A stretch of DNA of 64,000 bases from BOG-932 sp965276835. GTDB lineage: Bacteria; Pseudomonadota; Alphaproteobacteria; BOG-932; Roseiterribacteraceae. Positions within the stretch are counted from its first letter, which is position 1, and each line of letters starts with the position of its first letter. Of the stretch, positions 51,244-60,368 are shown in pieces. The notes under the pieces were generated by a model. The model was not told the DNA's origin. It did not search any database and saw only the letters and a program-made list of their open reading frames with translations. Made by a program: the position numbers and the translations under genes. The DNA lies in contig OZ255631.1 in the NCBI GenBank assembly GCA_965276835.1, positions 310,001 through 374,000 on the forward strand, read 5' to 3'.

Positions 51244-52959
51244 TCATTCAGCCGCAGCCGCTTTCCCGGCTTTGGCCACATCCTCGGCGATCAGGTCTTT
51301 GCGGGACAGCTTGCCGATCAGCGTCTTGGGCAGCGCCTTGTCGCGGAATTCGATAAGTTTGGGCATTTCGATCGGTGACAGCTTGTCTTTCAGGAAGGTC
51401 CGCAGGTCGTCGGCGGTCAGGGTCTCGCCCTCGCGCAGCTTGATCCAGACCTTCAAAGTCTCGCCGCGATATTTGTCCGGCACGCCGCCGGCGACGGCCT
51501 CTTCGACCGCCGGATGTCGGTAAATCTCTTCCTCGACCTTGCGCGGATAGATTTTATAGCCGGAGGCGATGACGATGTCCTTCAGCCGGTCGACGATGAA
51601 GGTGTAGCCTTCCTCGTCCATTGTGCCGATGTCGCCCGTATGGAACCGCCCGCCCTCCATGGCGAACTTGGTCTCATCCGGTTTTTCCCAATAGCCCAGC
51701 ATGACCTGCGGTCCACGAATGCAGACCTCGCCCGGCTGGCCCATCGGCACCGGCGTCTTGCGGTCGTCCATCGAGATGATCTCGATAATCGTGCCCGGCG
51801 CGGGGATGCCGATCGAGCCGGCCTTGCTGACGCCCAGCGGCGGGTTGCAGCAGGCGACCGGCGATGTTTCCGACAAGCCGTAACCCTCGACTAACGTGCA
51901 GCCGGTCAGCCGTTCGAACGTCTCCTTCACATCCAGCGGCAGGGGCGCGCCACCGGAAATGCACAGCCGGATGGACCTGACGTCGTATTTCGACAGATGC
52001 GGATAGTTGCTGATCGCCGTGTAGATCGTCGGCACGGCCGGAAAGAAGGTCGGCTTCGTCTTGTCGATCGTCTTCAACACTTGCTTGATATCGAAGCGGG
52101 GCAGGGCGACGATCTCGATCCCGGACATGATCGGATCGATCATCGCTGTGGTCATGCCGAAGACGTGAAAGAAGGGAATGATCGCCAGCATTTTGTCCAC
52201 GCCCGGTTTCATTTCCAGCCCGAACAGCTGAATCTGGTAGGCGTTGGCATAGAGGTTGGCGTGGGTCAGCATCGCGCCCTTGGGCACGCCGGTGGTGCCG
52301 CCGGTATATTGCAGGACGGCGATGTCCTTGTGCACGTCGACCGGGTGCGGGGTGATCTTATCGCCGGCAACTTCTACGTCGCGGTACCGGACGAATCGCT
52401 TGTCGTCCGGCATGCGGACAATGTCCTTCCGCTTTGCCAGGCCATAGAGCCAGTTGGTTGGGAAGGGCAGGATGCCCGTCATCGGGCAAATGACGACGGT
52501 CTGAAGTCCGCACGGGTCGGCCAGCGTAATCAGTTTCTCCGCGATCGGCGTGACATCGATGGTGACGACCACCTTGGCCCCGGCATCGAGCAACTGATGC
52601 TTGAGTTCGCTCTCGGTATAAAGCGGATTGCAGTTGACGACGGTGCCGCCGCATTTCAGCGTCGCGAAATAGGCGACCGGGTAATACAGGCAGTTGGGCA
52701 GCACCAGCGCGACCCTGTCCCCCGGCTTGATCAGCTTTTTCAGGCCGCAGGCAAAGCGGACGACGGCGGCGCCCATTTCGCCATAGGTCGTCTTTTTGCC
52801 CATGAAATCGAAGGCCGGCTGGTGGCTGTGCTTGGCCACCGCATCGTCCAGGATTGCATAGAGCGGTTTCACCGGAATGTCGGCATGCCAGTCCATTGCG
52901 TCTGGATAGTGCGCCAGCCACGGCCATGCGCCGTCTTCCGCTGTCTGAACTGCCGTCAT
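51244..52959 (-). CDS. fadD: Long-chain fatty acid-CoA ligase
   Basis: 571 residues. The AMP-binding P-loop is LQYTGGTTGVPKGAMLTH, the A5 motif is VEGYGLSETSP, A7 is FHTGDIGTMDEEGY and A8 is DRLKDIVIASGYKIYPRKVEEEI, with the acylating lysine near PKTLIGKLSRKDL. It activates long-chain fatty acids to acyl-CoA at the inner membrane. ATG 52959 is preferred: AAGGA lies eight bases upstream. It is the first gene of the beta-oxidation run, 103 bp before the thiolase gene. Confidence 0.93.
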   Translation of the reverse strand: MTAVQTAEDGAWPWLAHYPDAMDWHADIPVKPLYAILDDAVAKHSHQPAFDFMGKKTTYGEMGAAVVRFACGLKKLIKPGDRVALVLPNCLYYPVAYFATLKCGGTVVNCNPLYTESELKHQLLDAGAKVVVTIDVTPIAEKLITLADPCGLQTVVICPMTGILPFPTNWLYGLAKRKDIVRMPDDKRFVRYRDVEVAGDKITPHPVDVHKDIAVLQYTGGTTGVPKGAMLTHANLYANAYQIQLFGLEMKPGVDKMLAIIPFFHVFGMTTAMIDPIMSGIEIVALPRFDIKQVLKTIDKTKPTFFPAVPTIYTAISNYPHLSKYDVRSIRLCISGGAPLPLDVKETFERLTGCTLVEGYGLSETSPVACCNPPLGVSKAGSIGIPAPGTIIEIISMDDRKTPVPMGQPGEVCIRGPQVMLGYWEKPDETKFAMEGGRFHTGDIGTMDEEGYTFIVDRLKDIVIASGYKIYPRKVEEEIYRHPAVEEAVAGGVPDKYRGETLKVWIKLREGETLTADDLRTFLKDKLSPIEMPKLIEFRDKALPKTLIGKLSRKDLIAEDVAKAGKAAAAE

Positions 52960-53056
52960 GATGTCATCCTTCCCGCTATTCACAGTTTAGACATCCCATG
53001 CGGGGCGGCAAGCCACCGAAATGCCGATTTTTCTGGCCTTTGGTTTGAAAAACCGT

Positions 53057-53084
53057 TTGGCATTGGTTCAAATCCGAGCATAAA
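53057..53084 (+). promoter_or_regulatory. Possible promoter of the cold-shock protein gene
   Basis: TTGGCA (53057-53062), 16-bp spacer and CATAAA (53079-53084). The region also has GGTTT-3-AAACC (53042-53054), an inverted repeat between the divergent fadD and csp genes. Moderate match only. Confidence 0.35.
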
Positions 53085-53137
53085 GTAAATTAACCAGTCT
53101 CTGGTGCAGTTGGGCGGCCTTCTGGAAGGTTTGTTCG

Positions 53138-53647
53138 TTGTCGCGGTTTGACTCGGAATTCGATACGGATGGTGGGTTCGCCGTCCGGACACGGCTTAAG
53201 TGGTTCAATGCCACCAAGGGCTTCGGTTTTGTATCCCCGACCGACGGCGCCCCCGACGCTTTCCTCCACGTCTCGGTTCTGCATCGCGCCGGTCTTCAAG
53301 AGATCGGCGATCAGGCGGAACTGGTCTGCGAAATCGGGCAGGGACCCAAGGGTCCCCAGGTCATGCGTATCATCGAAACCCTCTCCACCGGCTCGCTCGC
53401 GCCGCCCGTGCCGCGCGGCATGATGCCGGCCGGTCCGGAAGAGGAAATGGCCGGGACGGTCAAGTGGTTCAAGCCGGACAAGGGCTTCGGCTTCATCACC
53501 GCCGACGATTCCGCCAAGGACGTGTTCGTCCATAAAAGCGTGCTCCGCCGCTCCGGCCTCAACGTGCTGGAGGCCGGTCAACGCGTCCAGATGCGCGTCC
53601 AGGACGTCGAAAAAGGCCGCGAAGCCACTTGGGTAATGCCGCTTTAG
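53138..53647 (+). CDS. Cold-shock protein with two cold-shock domains
   Basis: 169 residues. Two OB-fold cold-shock domains: residues about 18-80 (LKWFNATKGFGFVSP, AFLHVSVL) and 103-167 (GTVKWFKPDKGFGFITADD, VFVHKSVL). Each has RNP1- and RNP2-like aromatic patches for single-stranded RNA/DNA; the first is more divergent. The two-domain form is characteristic of alphaproteobacteria. Start is TTG 53138 with GGAAGG eight to nine bases upstream, no ATG being available before domain 1. Expected to act as an RNA chaperone. Confidence 0.92.
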   Translation: MSRFDSEFDTDGGFAVRTRLKWFNATKGFGFVSPTDGAPDAFLHVSVLHRAGLQEIGDQAELVCEIGQGPKGPQVMRIIETLSTGSLAPPVPRGMMPAGPEEEMAGTVKWFKPDKGFGFITADDSAKDVFVHKSVLRRSGLNVLEAGQRVQMRVQDVEKGREATWVMPL

Positions 53648-53797
53648 GCTGTTCTTCCTGATTTTTGCAGTTCCGTCGGCTGAGTGGCTCAACGGCACTC
53701 ATGGGTACTCTTACGCAATCGACAAAAATGGCTATCCCTCAAACAATCACCGCCGGAAGAATGTTGATTTCGAGGGCCGGCGAAGATGTTCGTCCCG

Positions 53798-54703
53798 CTA
53801 ATCCAGATACGGCGTCAGCACATCTTCGATCCATTTCATGAATGCGCGCACTCGGCGCGACAGATTGCTCCGATGTGCTACGACGAGGGACACGGCGAGC
53901 GCCCGGCGACGAAAATCGGGTATGATCTCCACAAGCGCTCCACTCTCCAAGTATCGGCCAATCCCCAAGAGTGGCGCCTGAATCAGGCCAAGGCCGGCGA
54001 GGGCAGCGGCTTCGTAGGTCTGCGCGCTGTTGACGTGTAGCGCACCTGGCAACTGAAGCGTTGCGTAGCTGTCGCCGTCCGGATATTCCCATCCATAGGG
54101 TCTTGCGCCCAGCATCGTCGAAAAATGAATTGTTCGATGTTCCTGACGCTGGAGATCTTCTAGCGATCGAGGGACGCCATAGCGCGCCAGATAAGTGGGA
54201 CTGGCAGCGTTGACCATGCGCAACAGGCCCAGTGGGTGGGCAATCAGCGTCTCGTCCCTTATGGGGCCAAGCCGCAACACACAGTCGAACCCCTCTTGAA
54301 CCAGATCGACTTGCCGATCCGTACTCGACACCTCCAGCTCCAACTCGGGGTGAGCCGCCATGAAATCCGGCAAGGCCGGCACGATCGTTGTGCGCGCCAC
54401 CTCGGTCGGAAGATCGACCCGTAAACGCCCGCGGAGTGCCACGCGATCGCCTGCGAACATCGAGTGTAGGTCGTCGACTTCAGCAAGCAGATCGCGGGCG
54501 CGGGCATGAAATGCGCGTCCGTCCTCCGTCAACTGCACGCTGCGCGTCGTCCGGTGCAGGAGCCTGACTCCGACATCTTCTTCCAGCTTCCGGACCGCCG
54601 TTGAGGCCCTCCCTTTTTGGATGCCCAGGCTATCGGCCGCGCGGGTGAAGCTCCCCATTTCCGCCACCGTTATGAATATGAGGATGGGCTCGAGATTTTG
54701 CAT
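53798..54703 (-). CDS. LysR family transcriptional regulator
   Basis: 301 residues. The N-terminal winged helix is FITVAEMGSFTRAADSLGIQKGRASTAVRKLEEDVGVRLLHRTTRSVQLTEDG; the effector domain has RLRVDLPTEVART and WEYPDG. This is the CrgA/DmlR-like subgroup that controls oxidoreductases. Divergent from the DoxX-NmrA gene pair, which it most likely regulates through the dyad at 54735-54747. Inducer unknown. Confidence 0.9.
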   Translation of the reverse strand: MQNLEPILIFITVAEMGSFTRAADSLGIQKGRASTAVRKLEEDVGVRLLHRTTRSVQLTEDGRAFHARARDLLAEVDDLHSMFAGDRVALRGRLRVDLPTEVARTTIVPALPDFMAAHPELELEVSSTDRQVDLVQEGFDCVLRLGPIRDETLIAHPLGLLRMVNAASPTYLARYGVPRSLEDLQRQEHRTIHFSTMLGARPYGWEYPDGDSYATLQLPGALHVNSAQTYEAAALAGLGLIQAPLLGIGRYLESGALVEIIPDFRRRALAVSLVVAHRSNLSRRVRAFMKWIEDVLTPYLD

Positions 54704-54734
54704 TTTTGTGCTTCGATATTGTTCCCCGTAGAGA

Positions 54735-54747
54735 GAACAGTGTGTTC
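54735..54747. promoter_or_regulatory. Candidate LysR-type binding dyad
   Basis: GAACA-3-TGTTC (54735-54747) is a perfect dyad within the 120-bp divergent region. TCGATATT also occurs twice nearby. A T-N11-A-like dyad between a LysR gene and its divergent target is the expected arrangement. Confidence 0.45.
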
Positions 54748-54823
54748 ACTTTGTCGATATTTATCATACTCAAGAGACACAGTAAGCTCCGAATATTGGG
54801 ATTCCCCCATCGGAGAACGGCAA

Positions 54824-55246
54824 GTGTCCGAAACTATGAACCTGCATTATGTGCCTGAAGCTATGACCTGGCATCGCGCCCTGTGGGCCGGCCGGATAAT
54901 GAGCGCGTTTGTCGTTATCGCTTTGGTGGCAGACGGGATTATTCAGCTTTTCGCCCCGGCACAGATCGCGAGCATGTTGCAGGAGACCGGGTTCGCGACG
55001 GACCTGACCCGTACCGTGGGTCCGATCATACTCGCCAGCGCCATCCTTTACGCCATCCCGGCAACTTCGGTCCTCGGCGCGATCCTGGTGACTGGCTTTC
55101 TGGGAGGCGCCATCTGCGCCCATGTCCGCATCGGTGAATTGGGATCGCCGCCGGAAATCGTTTCCCTGCTTCTGGGCGTGATGACATGGGGCGGCCTCTA
55201 CGCGCGCGATCCTCGTATCCGGGCCATTCTGCCGCTCATCCGTTGA
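54824..55246 (+). CDS. DoxX-like family membrane protein
   Basis: 140 residues with four hydrophobic helices (IMSAFVVIALVADGIIQLF, VGPIILASAILYAIPATSV, LGAILVTGFLGGAICAHV, VSLLLGVMTWGGLYA), matching DoxX_2-type proteins. These small inner-membrane proteins are linked to oxidoreduction stress but lack a set function. GTG 54824 with GGAG eight bases upstream is chosen over ATG 54836. It forms an operon with the NmrA-type gene, 45 bp apart, under the divergent LysR gene. Confidence 0.78.
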   Translation: MSETMNLHYVPEAMTWHRALWAGRIMSAFVVIALVADGIIQLFAPAQIASMLQETGFATDLTRTVGPIILASAILYAIPATSVLGAILVTGFLGGAICAHVRIGELGSPPEIVSLLLGVMTWGGLYARDPRIRAILPLIR

Positions 55247-55291
55247 ACCAACAGGGGCAGTCCTCTGTCTCTCAAGATCAGGAGAAAACAC

Positions 55292-56167
55292 ATGTTCTTA
55301 GTAACGGGCATCACGGGAAAAGTTGGTGGCGCAACGGCAGAATATCTGCTGGCGCACGGCAAGGAGGTACGCGCGCTCGTCCGCAATCGCGAGAAGGCGT
55401 CAAGCTGGGTAAATCGGGGCGTGGAACTGGTAGACGGCGATTGGAATGATCCGGCAGCCGTCGAGCAAGCGCTCAAAGGCGTCGAAGGCGCGTTCGTCAT
55501 GTTGCCGGCTGTCTGGGTGCCCTCGCCCGATTACAAAGAAGCAAAAAGCGTGATTGCAAACTATGTCGAGGCACTCGCCAAGGTAGCGCCGCCGCGAGTG
55601 GTTGCGCTTTCGTCGATGGGTGCGAACAGAACCAGCGGGCTCGGAATGATCACCGCCTTGTCGCTTCTGGAGCAAGGTTTTCGCGACCTGACATCCCCTG
55701 TCGCATTTGTGCGCGCAGGTGGGTTTTTCGAAAACTTCCTTTACGGTTTGCACGTCGCCCAGGGCGGAACGCTACCGGTCTACTATAATCCGACAAACCG
55801 GAAATCGACCATGGTTGCTACCAATGACATCGGCGCGGAGGTCGCAACCCTTTTGACCGCGCCAGCGTGGTCAGGGCAGCGCGTCGTCGAGCTTGGTTCG
55901 ATGGTCAGCGCGGACGAAGTCGCCGAGCAACTGGGTGACGTCCTGAATCTCGATGTGAAAGCCTTTGCAGTCCCGCGTGCAGGGTGGGCAGAAGTGTTCG
56001 AGCAGCAGTTCGGCATCCCGAAGGGCCGCACCGGACCTGCCGAAGACATGTTTGACGCCGTAAATGCAGGATGGATGGACCTTGGAGTCGAGGGTACGGA
56101 GCACGTAGCGGGTACGACGTCCGCACGCGACGTCTTCGCGGCTGCACAGAGCGCCGCCAAGGCGTAA
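55292..56167 (+). CDS. NmrA/NAD(P)-binding atypical SDR
   Basis: 291 residues. The Rossmann N-terminus is FLVTGITGKVGGATAEYLLAHGKEVRALVRNREKA, whose arginine pair after the second strand favours NADPH. VVALSSMGANRTSG and the FVRAGGFFENFL segment are typical of NmrA-like and QOR2-like proteins. Catalytic YxxxK is not in standard form, so it may be a redox-sensing regulator or quinone reductase. Second gene of the LysR-controlled pair. Confidence 0.82.
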   Translation: MFLVTGITGKVGGATAEYLLAHGKEVRALVRNREKASSWVNRGVELVDGDWNDPAAVEQALKGVEGAFVMLPAVWVPSPDYKEAKSVIANYVEALAKVAPPRVVALSSMGANRTSGLGMITALSLLEQGFRDLTSPVAFVRAGGFFENFLYGLHVAQGGTLPVYYNPTNRKSTMVATNDIGAEVATLLTAPAWSGQRVVELGSMVSADEVAEQLGDVLNLDVKAFAVPRAGWAEVFEQQFGIPKGRTGPAEDMFDAVNAGWMDLGVEGTEHVAGTTSARDVFAAAQSAAKA

Positions 56168-56221
56168 GTCCGGGATGGATCAGAGGGTGAGAGGGATTTG
56201 GCTCCCCCTTATCCGCCGGCA

Positions 56222-56246
56222 CCTTCTCCCGCCGGGCGGGAGAAGG
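56222..56246. terminator. Palindromic hairpin between convergent genes
   Basis: A perfect 11-bp stem CCTTCTCCCGC (56222-56232) pairs with 56236-56246 around CGG, preceded by CTCCCCCTTATCCGCC. The sequence type is found as dispersed REP-like palindromes in many proteobacteria. Here it can end transcription from both the NmrA-type and SDR genes. Confidence 0.7.
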
Positions 56247-56257
56247 CTTAAGATGCA

Positions 56258-57019
56258 TCACCCCGCCGTCAGGCCGCCATCCAGGACCATCGGATGGCCG
56301 ATCATGAAGGACGCCCCGTCGGAGCATTGGAACAGGATGCCGGCGGCAATCTCCGAGGGCTGGGAGACGTAGCCGATCGGGTGGGCGTCGGCCATGCGGT
56401 CGATGAAAGCCTGGTCGCCCTTGTGGTTCTGGTCCGAGATCGGCGTGTCCACACCGCCCGGGCACATCGCGTTGATGCGGATGCCGCGGCGGGCATATTG
56501 CAGCGCCGCCGCCTTGGTCATGCCGACCACGCCGTGCTTGCTGGCGGTGTAGGACGGCTTGTTGCCGACGGCTGATATGCCGGCGATCGACGCCACATTG
56601 ACGATACGGCCGCCGCCGTTTTTCAGCATCTGCGCGATCTCGTATTTCATGCACAGGAACACGCCCTTGAGATTCACGTTCTGGATGCGGTCGAAAACCC
56701 CTTCGTCCCAGTCCGCGTCCGGCACGACTTCCGGGTCGATGCCGGCATTGTTGACGGCGATGTCCAGCCGCCCATAGGCGGCGACGGTCTTTTCAACGAG
56801 TGCCGCAACGGATTCGGCCTTGCCCACATCGGTATGGACGAACATGGCGGTGCCCCCGGCGTCGTTGATCGCCTTGGCTGCGTCCTCGCCGTTCTTGGCG
56901 GTGATTTCGGCGATGACGACCTTCGCGCCCTGTTCGGCAAAGGCCTTCGCGGTCGCCAGCCCGATGCCGCTGCCCCCACCGGTAACGATCGCGACTTTTC
57001 CGTTGAAATTCCCGCTCAA
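56258..57019 (-). CDS. Short-chain dehydrogenase/reductase, classical
   Basis: 253 residues. Cofactor motif GGGSGIGLATAKAF, with IAEITAK after strand two; NNAGID; catalytic serine in NVASIAGISAV and YTASK; C-terminal PMVLDGGLTAG. It resembles glucose-1-dehydrogenase/3-oxoacyl reductase-like SDRs of unknown substrate. Distinct from the SDR at 32474. Monocistronic, divergent from galE. Confidence 0.87.
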   Translation of the reverse strand: MSGNFNGKVAIVTGGGSGIGLATAKAFAEQGAKVVIAEITAKNGEDAAKAINDAGGTAMFVHTDVGKAESVAALVEKTVAAYGRLDIAVNNAGIDPEVVPDADWDEGVFDRIQNVNLKGVFLCMKYEIAQMLKNGGGRIVNVASIAGISAVGNKPSYTASKHGVVGMTKAAALQYARRGIRINAMCPGGVDTPISDQNHKGDQAFIDRMADAHPIGYVSQPSEIAAGILFQCSDGASFMIGHPMVLDGGLTAG

Positions 57020-57134
57020 TGGTTCCTCCTGTTGGTGACTTTGCCGTGTCTCATAGTCCTTTTACCGGCGCGATGTCACAGGATATTCCTTTCATTCGGT
57101 GGCAAGCCGCCCTGGGCTGGTCTATATCCAGACC

Positions 57135-58139
57135 ATGAGCACGATCCTTGTCACCGGCGCCGCCGGATTCATCGGAAGCCACGCAATCCTGGCCCTGTCG
57201 GAGGCCGGCCACACCGTTGTCGCGCTCGACGATCTGTCGACCGGGCAGCGCTGGGCGGTTCCAACGGAAATGACCTTCGTCCAGGGTGACGTCGGCGACG
57301 CGGCGCTGCTGCAGCGTGTGTTTGCCGATCACAAAGTCGACGCGGTGATGCATTTCGCCGGCAGCATTGAGGTCGGCCATTCGGTCACCCATCCGCTGGA
57401 TTATTACCGCAACAACACGGTCGGCAGCCTGACCCTGATCGAGGGCATGATCGCCGCAGGGGTCAAGAAGATCGTCTTCTCCTCCACCGCCGCGACTTAT
57501 GGCGAGCCGGAGACCCAGCCCATCCTGGAGGACGCGGTCACCAAACCGATCAATCCCTATGGCTGGACCAAGCTGATGACCGAGCAGATGCTGGCCGACG
57601 CATCCAAGTCGCACGGGCTGAGCTTTGCCGTGCTGCGCTATTTCAACGTGTCCGGCGCCGATCCCCGGGGCCGCGCCGGCGAGAGCATCAAGAAGCCCAG
57701 CCACCTGATCAAGCGCGCCGTCCAGGTCGCGGTCGGCGTGTTGCCGGAACTGGGTCTGTTCGGCGAGGACTACCCGACGCCCGACGGCACCTGCGTGCGC
57801 GACTATATCCATGTCACAGACTTGGTGGGCGCGCATTTGCTCGCGCTGGATCACCTGCAGGCGGGCGGCGAGAACCTGACGATGAATTGCGGCCACGGCA
57901 AAGGCATCTCCATCCGCGAGGTGATCCAGGCGGTCGAGCGCGTCACCGGCAAACCGTTGCCGGTGACGAGTTCACCGCGCCGGCCTGGCGATCCGCCGAT
58001 GCTGATTGCGGCATCCGGCAAAATCAGGGATCGCCTCGGCTGGGAACCGCGTTATGATCTCGACGCGATGGTTTCTCACGCGCTGGAGTGGGAACGTCGC
58101 TTGGCCGCGGCGCCGGAAGGCACACACCCTGCGGCATAG
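57135..58139 (+). CDS. galE: UDP-glucose 4-epimerase
   Basis: 334 residues. NAD site TGAAGFIGSHAILALSEAGH; VVALDDLSTG; catalytic SSTAATYGEP and YGWTK (Y-x3-K); GLSFAVLRYFNVSGADP; PTPDGTCVRDYIHVTDL and the C-terminal RRPGDPP motif are all GalE-specific. It interconverts UDP-glucose and UDP-galactose for envelope glycans. Start ATG 57135 begins at the Rossmann strand. It is nine bases ahead of recR and probably in the same operon. Confidence 0.93.
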   Translation: MSTILVTGAAGFIGSHAILALSEAGHTVVALDDLSTGQRWAVPTEMTFVQGDVGDAALLQRVFADHKVDAVMHFAGSIEVGHSVTHPLDYYRNNTVGSLTLIEGMIAAGVKKIVFSSTAATYGEPETQPILEDAVTKPINPYGWTKLMTEQMLADASKSHGLSFAVLRYFNVSGADPRGRAGESIKKPSHLIKRAVQVAVGVLPELGLFGEDYPTPDGTCVRDYIHVTDLVGAHLLALDHLQAGGENLTMNCGHGKGISIREVIQAVERVTGKPLPVTSSPRRPGDPPMLIAASGKIRDRLGWEPRYDLDAMVSHALEWERRLAAAPEGTHPAA

Positions 58140-58148
58140 GGGTTACAG

Positions 58149-58745
58149 ATGGCCGGCGCCGAAATTGAAAAACTGATCCAACTGTTGGCGAAGCTTCCCG
58201 GCCTGGGGCCGCGTTCGGCGCGGCGGGCGGCCTTGACCATGCTGAAACGCCGCGAGGCCGTGATGCTGCCGTTGGCCGAGGCTATCGGACAAGCGGCCGA
58301 GGCGGTGTGCACCTGCTCGATCTGCGGCAATCTCGACACCCAGGACCCGTGCAATGTCTGCCGCGACCCGCACCGCGACAACCAGGCGATCTGCGTCGTC
58401 GAGGAAGTCGCCGACATGTGGGCGCTGGAGCGCAGCGGCGCGTTTCGCGGGCGTTACCATGTACTGGGCGGCACGCTGTCGGCGTTCCAGGGCATCGGCC
58501 CGCAGGACCTGTCGATCGACGCGCTGGTCGCCCGGGCGCGCGACCCGGAGGTCAGCGAGATCATCCTGGCGCTCAACGCCACGGTCGAGGGCCAGACCAC
58601 CGGCCACTTTATTTCCGAACAGCTGACCGATACCGACGTCAAGGTCACCTATCTGGCGCATGGTGTCCCCATGGGCGGGGAACTGGATTATCTGGATGAC
58701 GGCACGCTGACGGCGGCGCTGCGCGCACGCAGGGCGGTGGCGTGA
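58149..58745 (+). CDS. recR: Recombination protein RecR
   Basis: 198 residues. Helix-hairpin-helix LAKLPGLGPRSARRAAL, the C4 zinc finger CTCSICGNLDTQDPCNVCRD, and the TOPRIM domain with VVEEVADMWALERSG and LNATVEGQTTGHFI. RecR works with RecF/RecO to load RecA on gapped DNA. It usually follows dnaX-ybaB; here it follows galE, so the ancestral neighbourhood is broken. The stop overlaps the HAD hydrolase start. Confidence 0.95.
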   Translation: MAGAEIEKLIQLLAKLPGLGPRSARRAALTMLKRREAVMLPLAEAIGQAAEAVCTCSICGNLDTQDPCNVCRDPHRDNQAICVVEEVADMWALERSGAFRGRYHVLGGTLSAFQGIGPQDLSIDALVARARDPEVSEIILALNATVEGQTTGHFISEQLTDTDVKVTYLAHGVPMGGELDYLDDGTLTAALRARRAVA

Positions 58746-59437
58746 TGGAAGAGCTGCCGGAGTTTTTCGACCGGATCGACACCTGGGTGTTCGACCTCGA
58801 CAACACGCTTTATCCGGCATCGTCGAAACTGTTCGACCAGGTCAGCCGGCGGATGACCGGCTTCATCGCCGAATATTTCGATATCGCGCCCGATGCCGCG
58901 CTCGCCCGGCAAAAAGACTTCTTCATGCGTTACGGCACGACCTTGCGCGGGTTGATGATCGAGCATGGCATGGATCCGGAGCCGTTCCTCGATTATGTGC
59001 ACAAGATCGATGTCGGTCTGGTCGACCCGAACCCTGACCTGGCATTGAAGCTGGGGCTATTGCCCGGCCGCAAGCTGATCTTCACCAATTCCTCGCGCCT
59101 CCACGCCAAGCGCGTGATGGAGCGTATCGGCATCACCGAGCATTTCGAGGAGATCTTCGATATCTCCGATGCCGATTACATCCCCAAGCCCGACCGCGCG
59201 TCATATGCCATGATGCTGCGCCGCCACGACGTGAAGGCGGACAGCGCCTGCATGATCGACGATATCCCGGTCAATCTGGAGACCGCGAAGGCGATCGGCA
59301 TGACGACGGTCTGGCTGAAAGGCGTGCGCGACTGGGGGCCGTCCGAGCCGAAAGGGCCGATCTTGAAGAAGATCGACTTCGTCGCCGAGGATTTGTGCAC
59401 GTGGCTGGATGCTGTCCTGGCGCGGCGCACGCCCTAA
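58745..59437 (+). CDS. HAD-superfamily pyrimidine 5'-nucleotidase-like hydrolase
   Basis: 230 residues. HAD motif I WVFDLDNTLYPA, motif II IFTNSS, lysine in PKPDRASY and motif IV MIDDIPVNLETAKAIGM; the cap is of type I (yeast SDT1-like pyrimidine nucleotidase). Expected to dephosphorylate UMP/CMP or modified nucleotides. Start is ATG 58745, sharing its A with the recR stop, or GTG 58742. The gene often stands next to dapD in alphaproteobacteria; here a protease and a repeat protein lie between them. Confidence 0.87.
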   Translation: MEELPEFFDRIDTWVFDLDNTLYPASSKLFDQVSRRMTGFIAEYFDIAPDAALARQKDFFMRYGTTLRGLMIEHGMDPEPFLDYVHKIDVGLVDPNPDLALKLGLLPGRKLIFTNSSRLHAKRVMERIGITEHFEEIFDISDADYIPKPDRASYAMMLRRHDVKADSACMIDDIPVNLETAKAIGMTTVWLKGVRDWGPSEPKGPILKKIDFVAEDLCTWLDAVLARRTP

Positions 59438-59516
59438 CCTTTATTTCGCTGGCCTCGACTCGGCACCGCGCTTACCCTTTCCTAAAGCGAATCAGGATCG
59501 TCGAGGGAGTTAAGCG

Positions 59517-60272
59517 GTGCGGCCATGGGTAATTGGCCTGTCAGCGATGCTGTGGATCGCAACTGTCGGCGATGCCGGCGCGGCCCATAAACCGGCGGCG
59601 GACAAGCCCGCCAAATATCCCGTGCTCGACGCCCCGATGCCCGGGCCTAAGGGCGGCGCGTCGATGACGGCCGTCAACCTGTTCAAGCAGGCGTCGCCGT
59701 CGGTCTATCTGATCGTCGCGGCCAAGAGCGAAGAGGCGCTGAAAAGCGGCAAGAGCGTCTATGAGGGCTCGGCCGTTGCCATCACCTCGACCTTGGCGCT
59801 GACCAACTGCCACATCATCAAGGGCAGGTCGGCGGTGGTGCTGGTGCAGAACAAGAAGATGGATGCCGGCATCGTCATCGCCTCCGACCCCAAGAGCGAC
59901 CGCTGCGTGATCGCCAGCCAGCGGATGAAGCTGCACCCGATCGCGGGCGTGCGCCCCTATACCGATGTCGCGGTCGGCGAAAAAACCTACACGATCGGCA
60001 ACCCCAGCGGCCTGGTGGCGACATTGGGCGAGGGCATCGTCTCGGGCCTTCGCGAACAGAAGGGTGTGCGTTACGTCCAGACCTCCGCGCCGATTTCGCC
60101 CGGCTCGTCCGGCGGCGGCTTGTTCGACGAGCACGGCAACCTGCTCGGCATCACCAGTTTCAAGATCGACGACGCGGAGAACCTGAATTTCGCCATCGCG
60201 GCGGAGGACTTCTGGGGCAAGACCCCGCCCAAGAAGCGCCGGTCACGCCGTCATGCCGACGATGACGGCTAA
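59517..60272 (+). CDS. Exported trypsin-like serine protease (S1 family)
   Basis: 251 residues with a signal peptide (PWVIGLSAMLWIATVGDAGAA). Trypsin-fold catalytic residues are visible: histidine in LALTNCHII, an aspartate in SDPKSDRCV, and the serine in SPGSSGGGLF, with the oxyanion GNPSGLVATLGEGIVSG. There is no PDZ domain, unlike DegP. The C-terminus is a basic tail KKRRSRRHADDDG. The start is GTG 59517 with GGGAG about eight bases upstream. It directly precedes the AIDA-repeat protein gene; a processing role is conceivable but unproven. Confidence 0.85.
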   Translation: MRPWVIGLSAMLWIATVGDAGAAHKPAADKPAKYPVLDAPMPGPKGGASMTAVNLFKQASPSVYLIVAAKSEEALKSGKSVYEGSAVAITSTLALTNCHIIKGRSAVVLVQNKKMDAGIVIASDPKSDRCVIASQRMKLHPIAGVRPYTDVAVGEKTYTIGNPSGLVATLGEGIVSGLREQKGVRYVQTSAPISPGSSGGGLFDEHGNLLGITSFKIDDAENLNFAIAAEDFWGKTPPKKRRSRRHADDDG

Positions 60273-60368
60273 GCCGCGGCAATAACTGTAAAAATTATCT
60301 TGTTTTTGCGGTTTGGAATGCGCCCGGCAACGGCGTAAAAGAGCGCCATTATTTTCGCGGAGCGTCCT

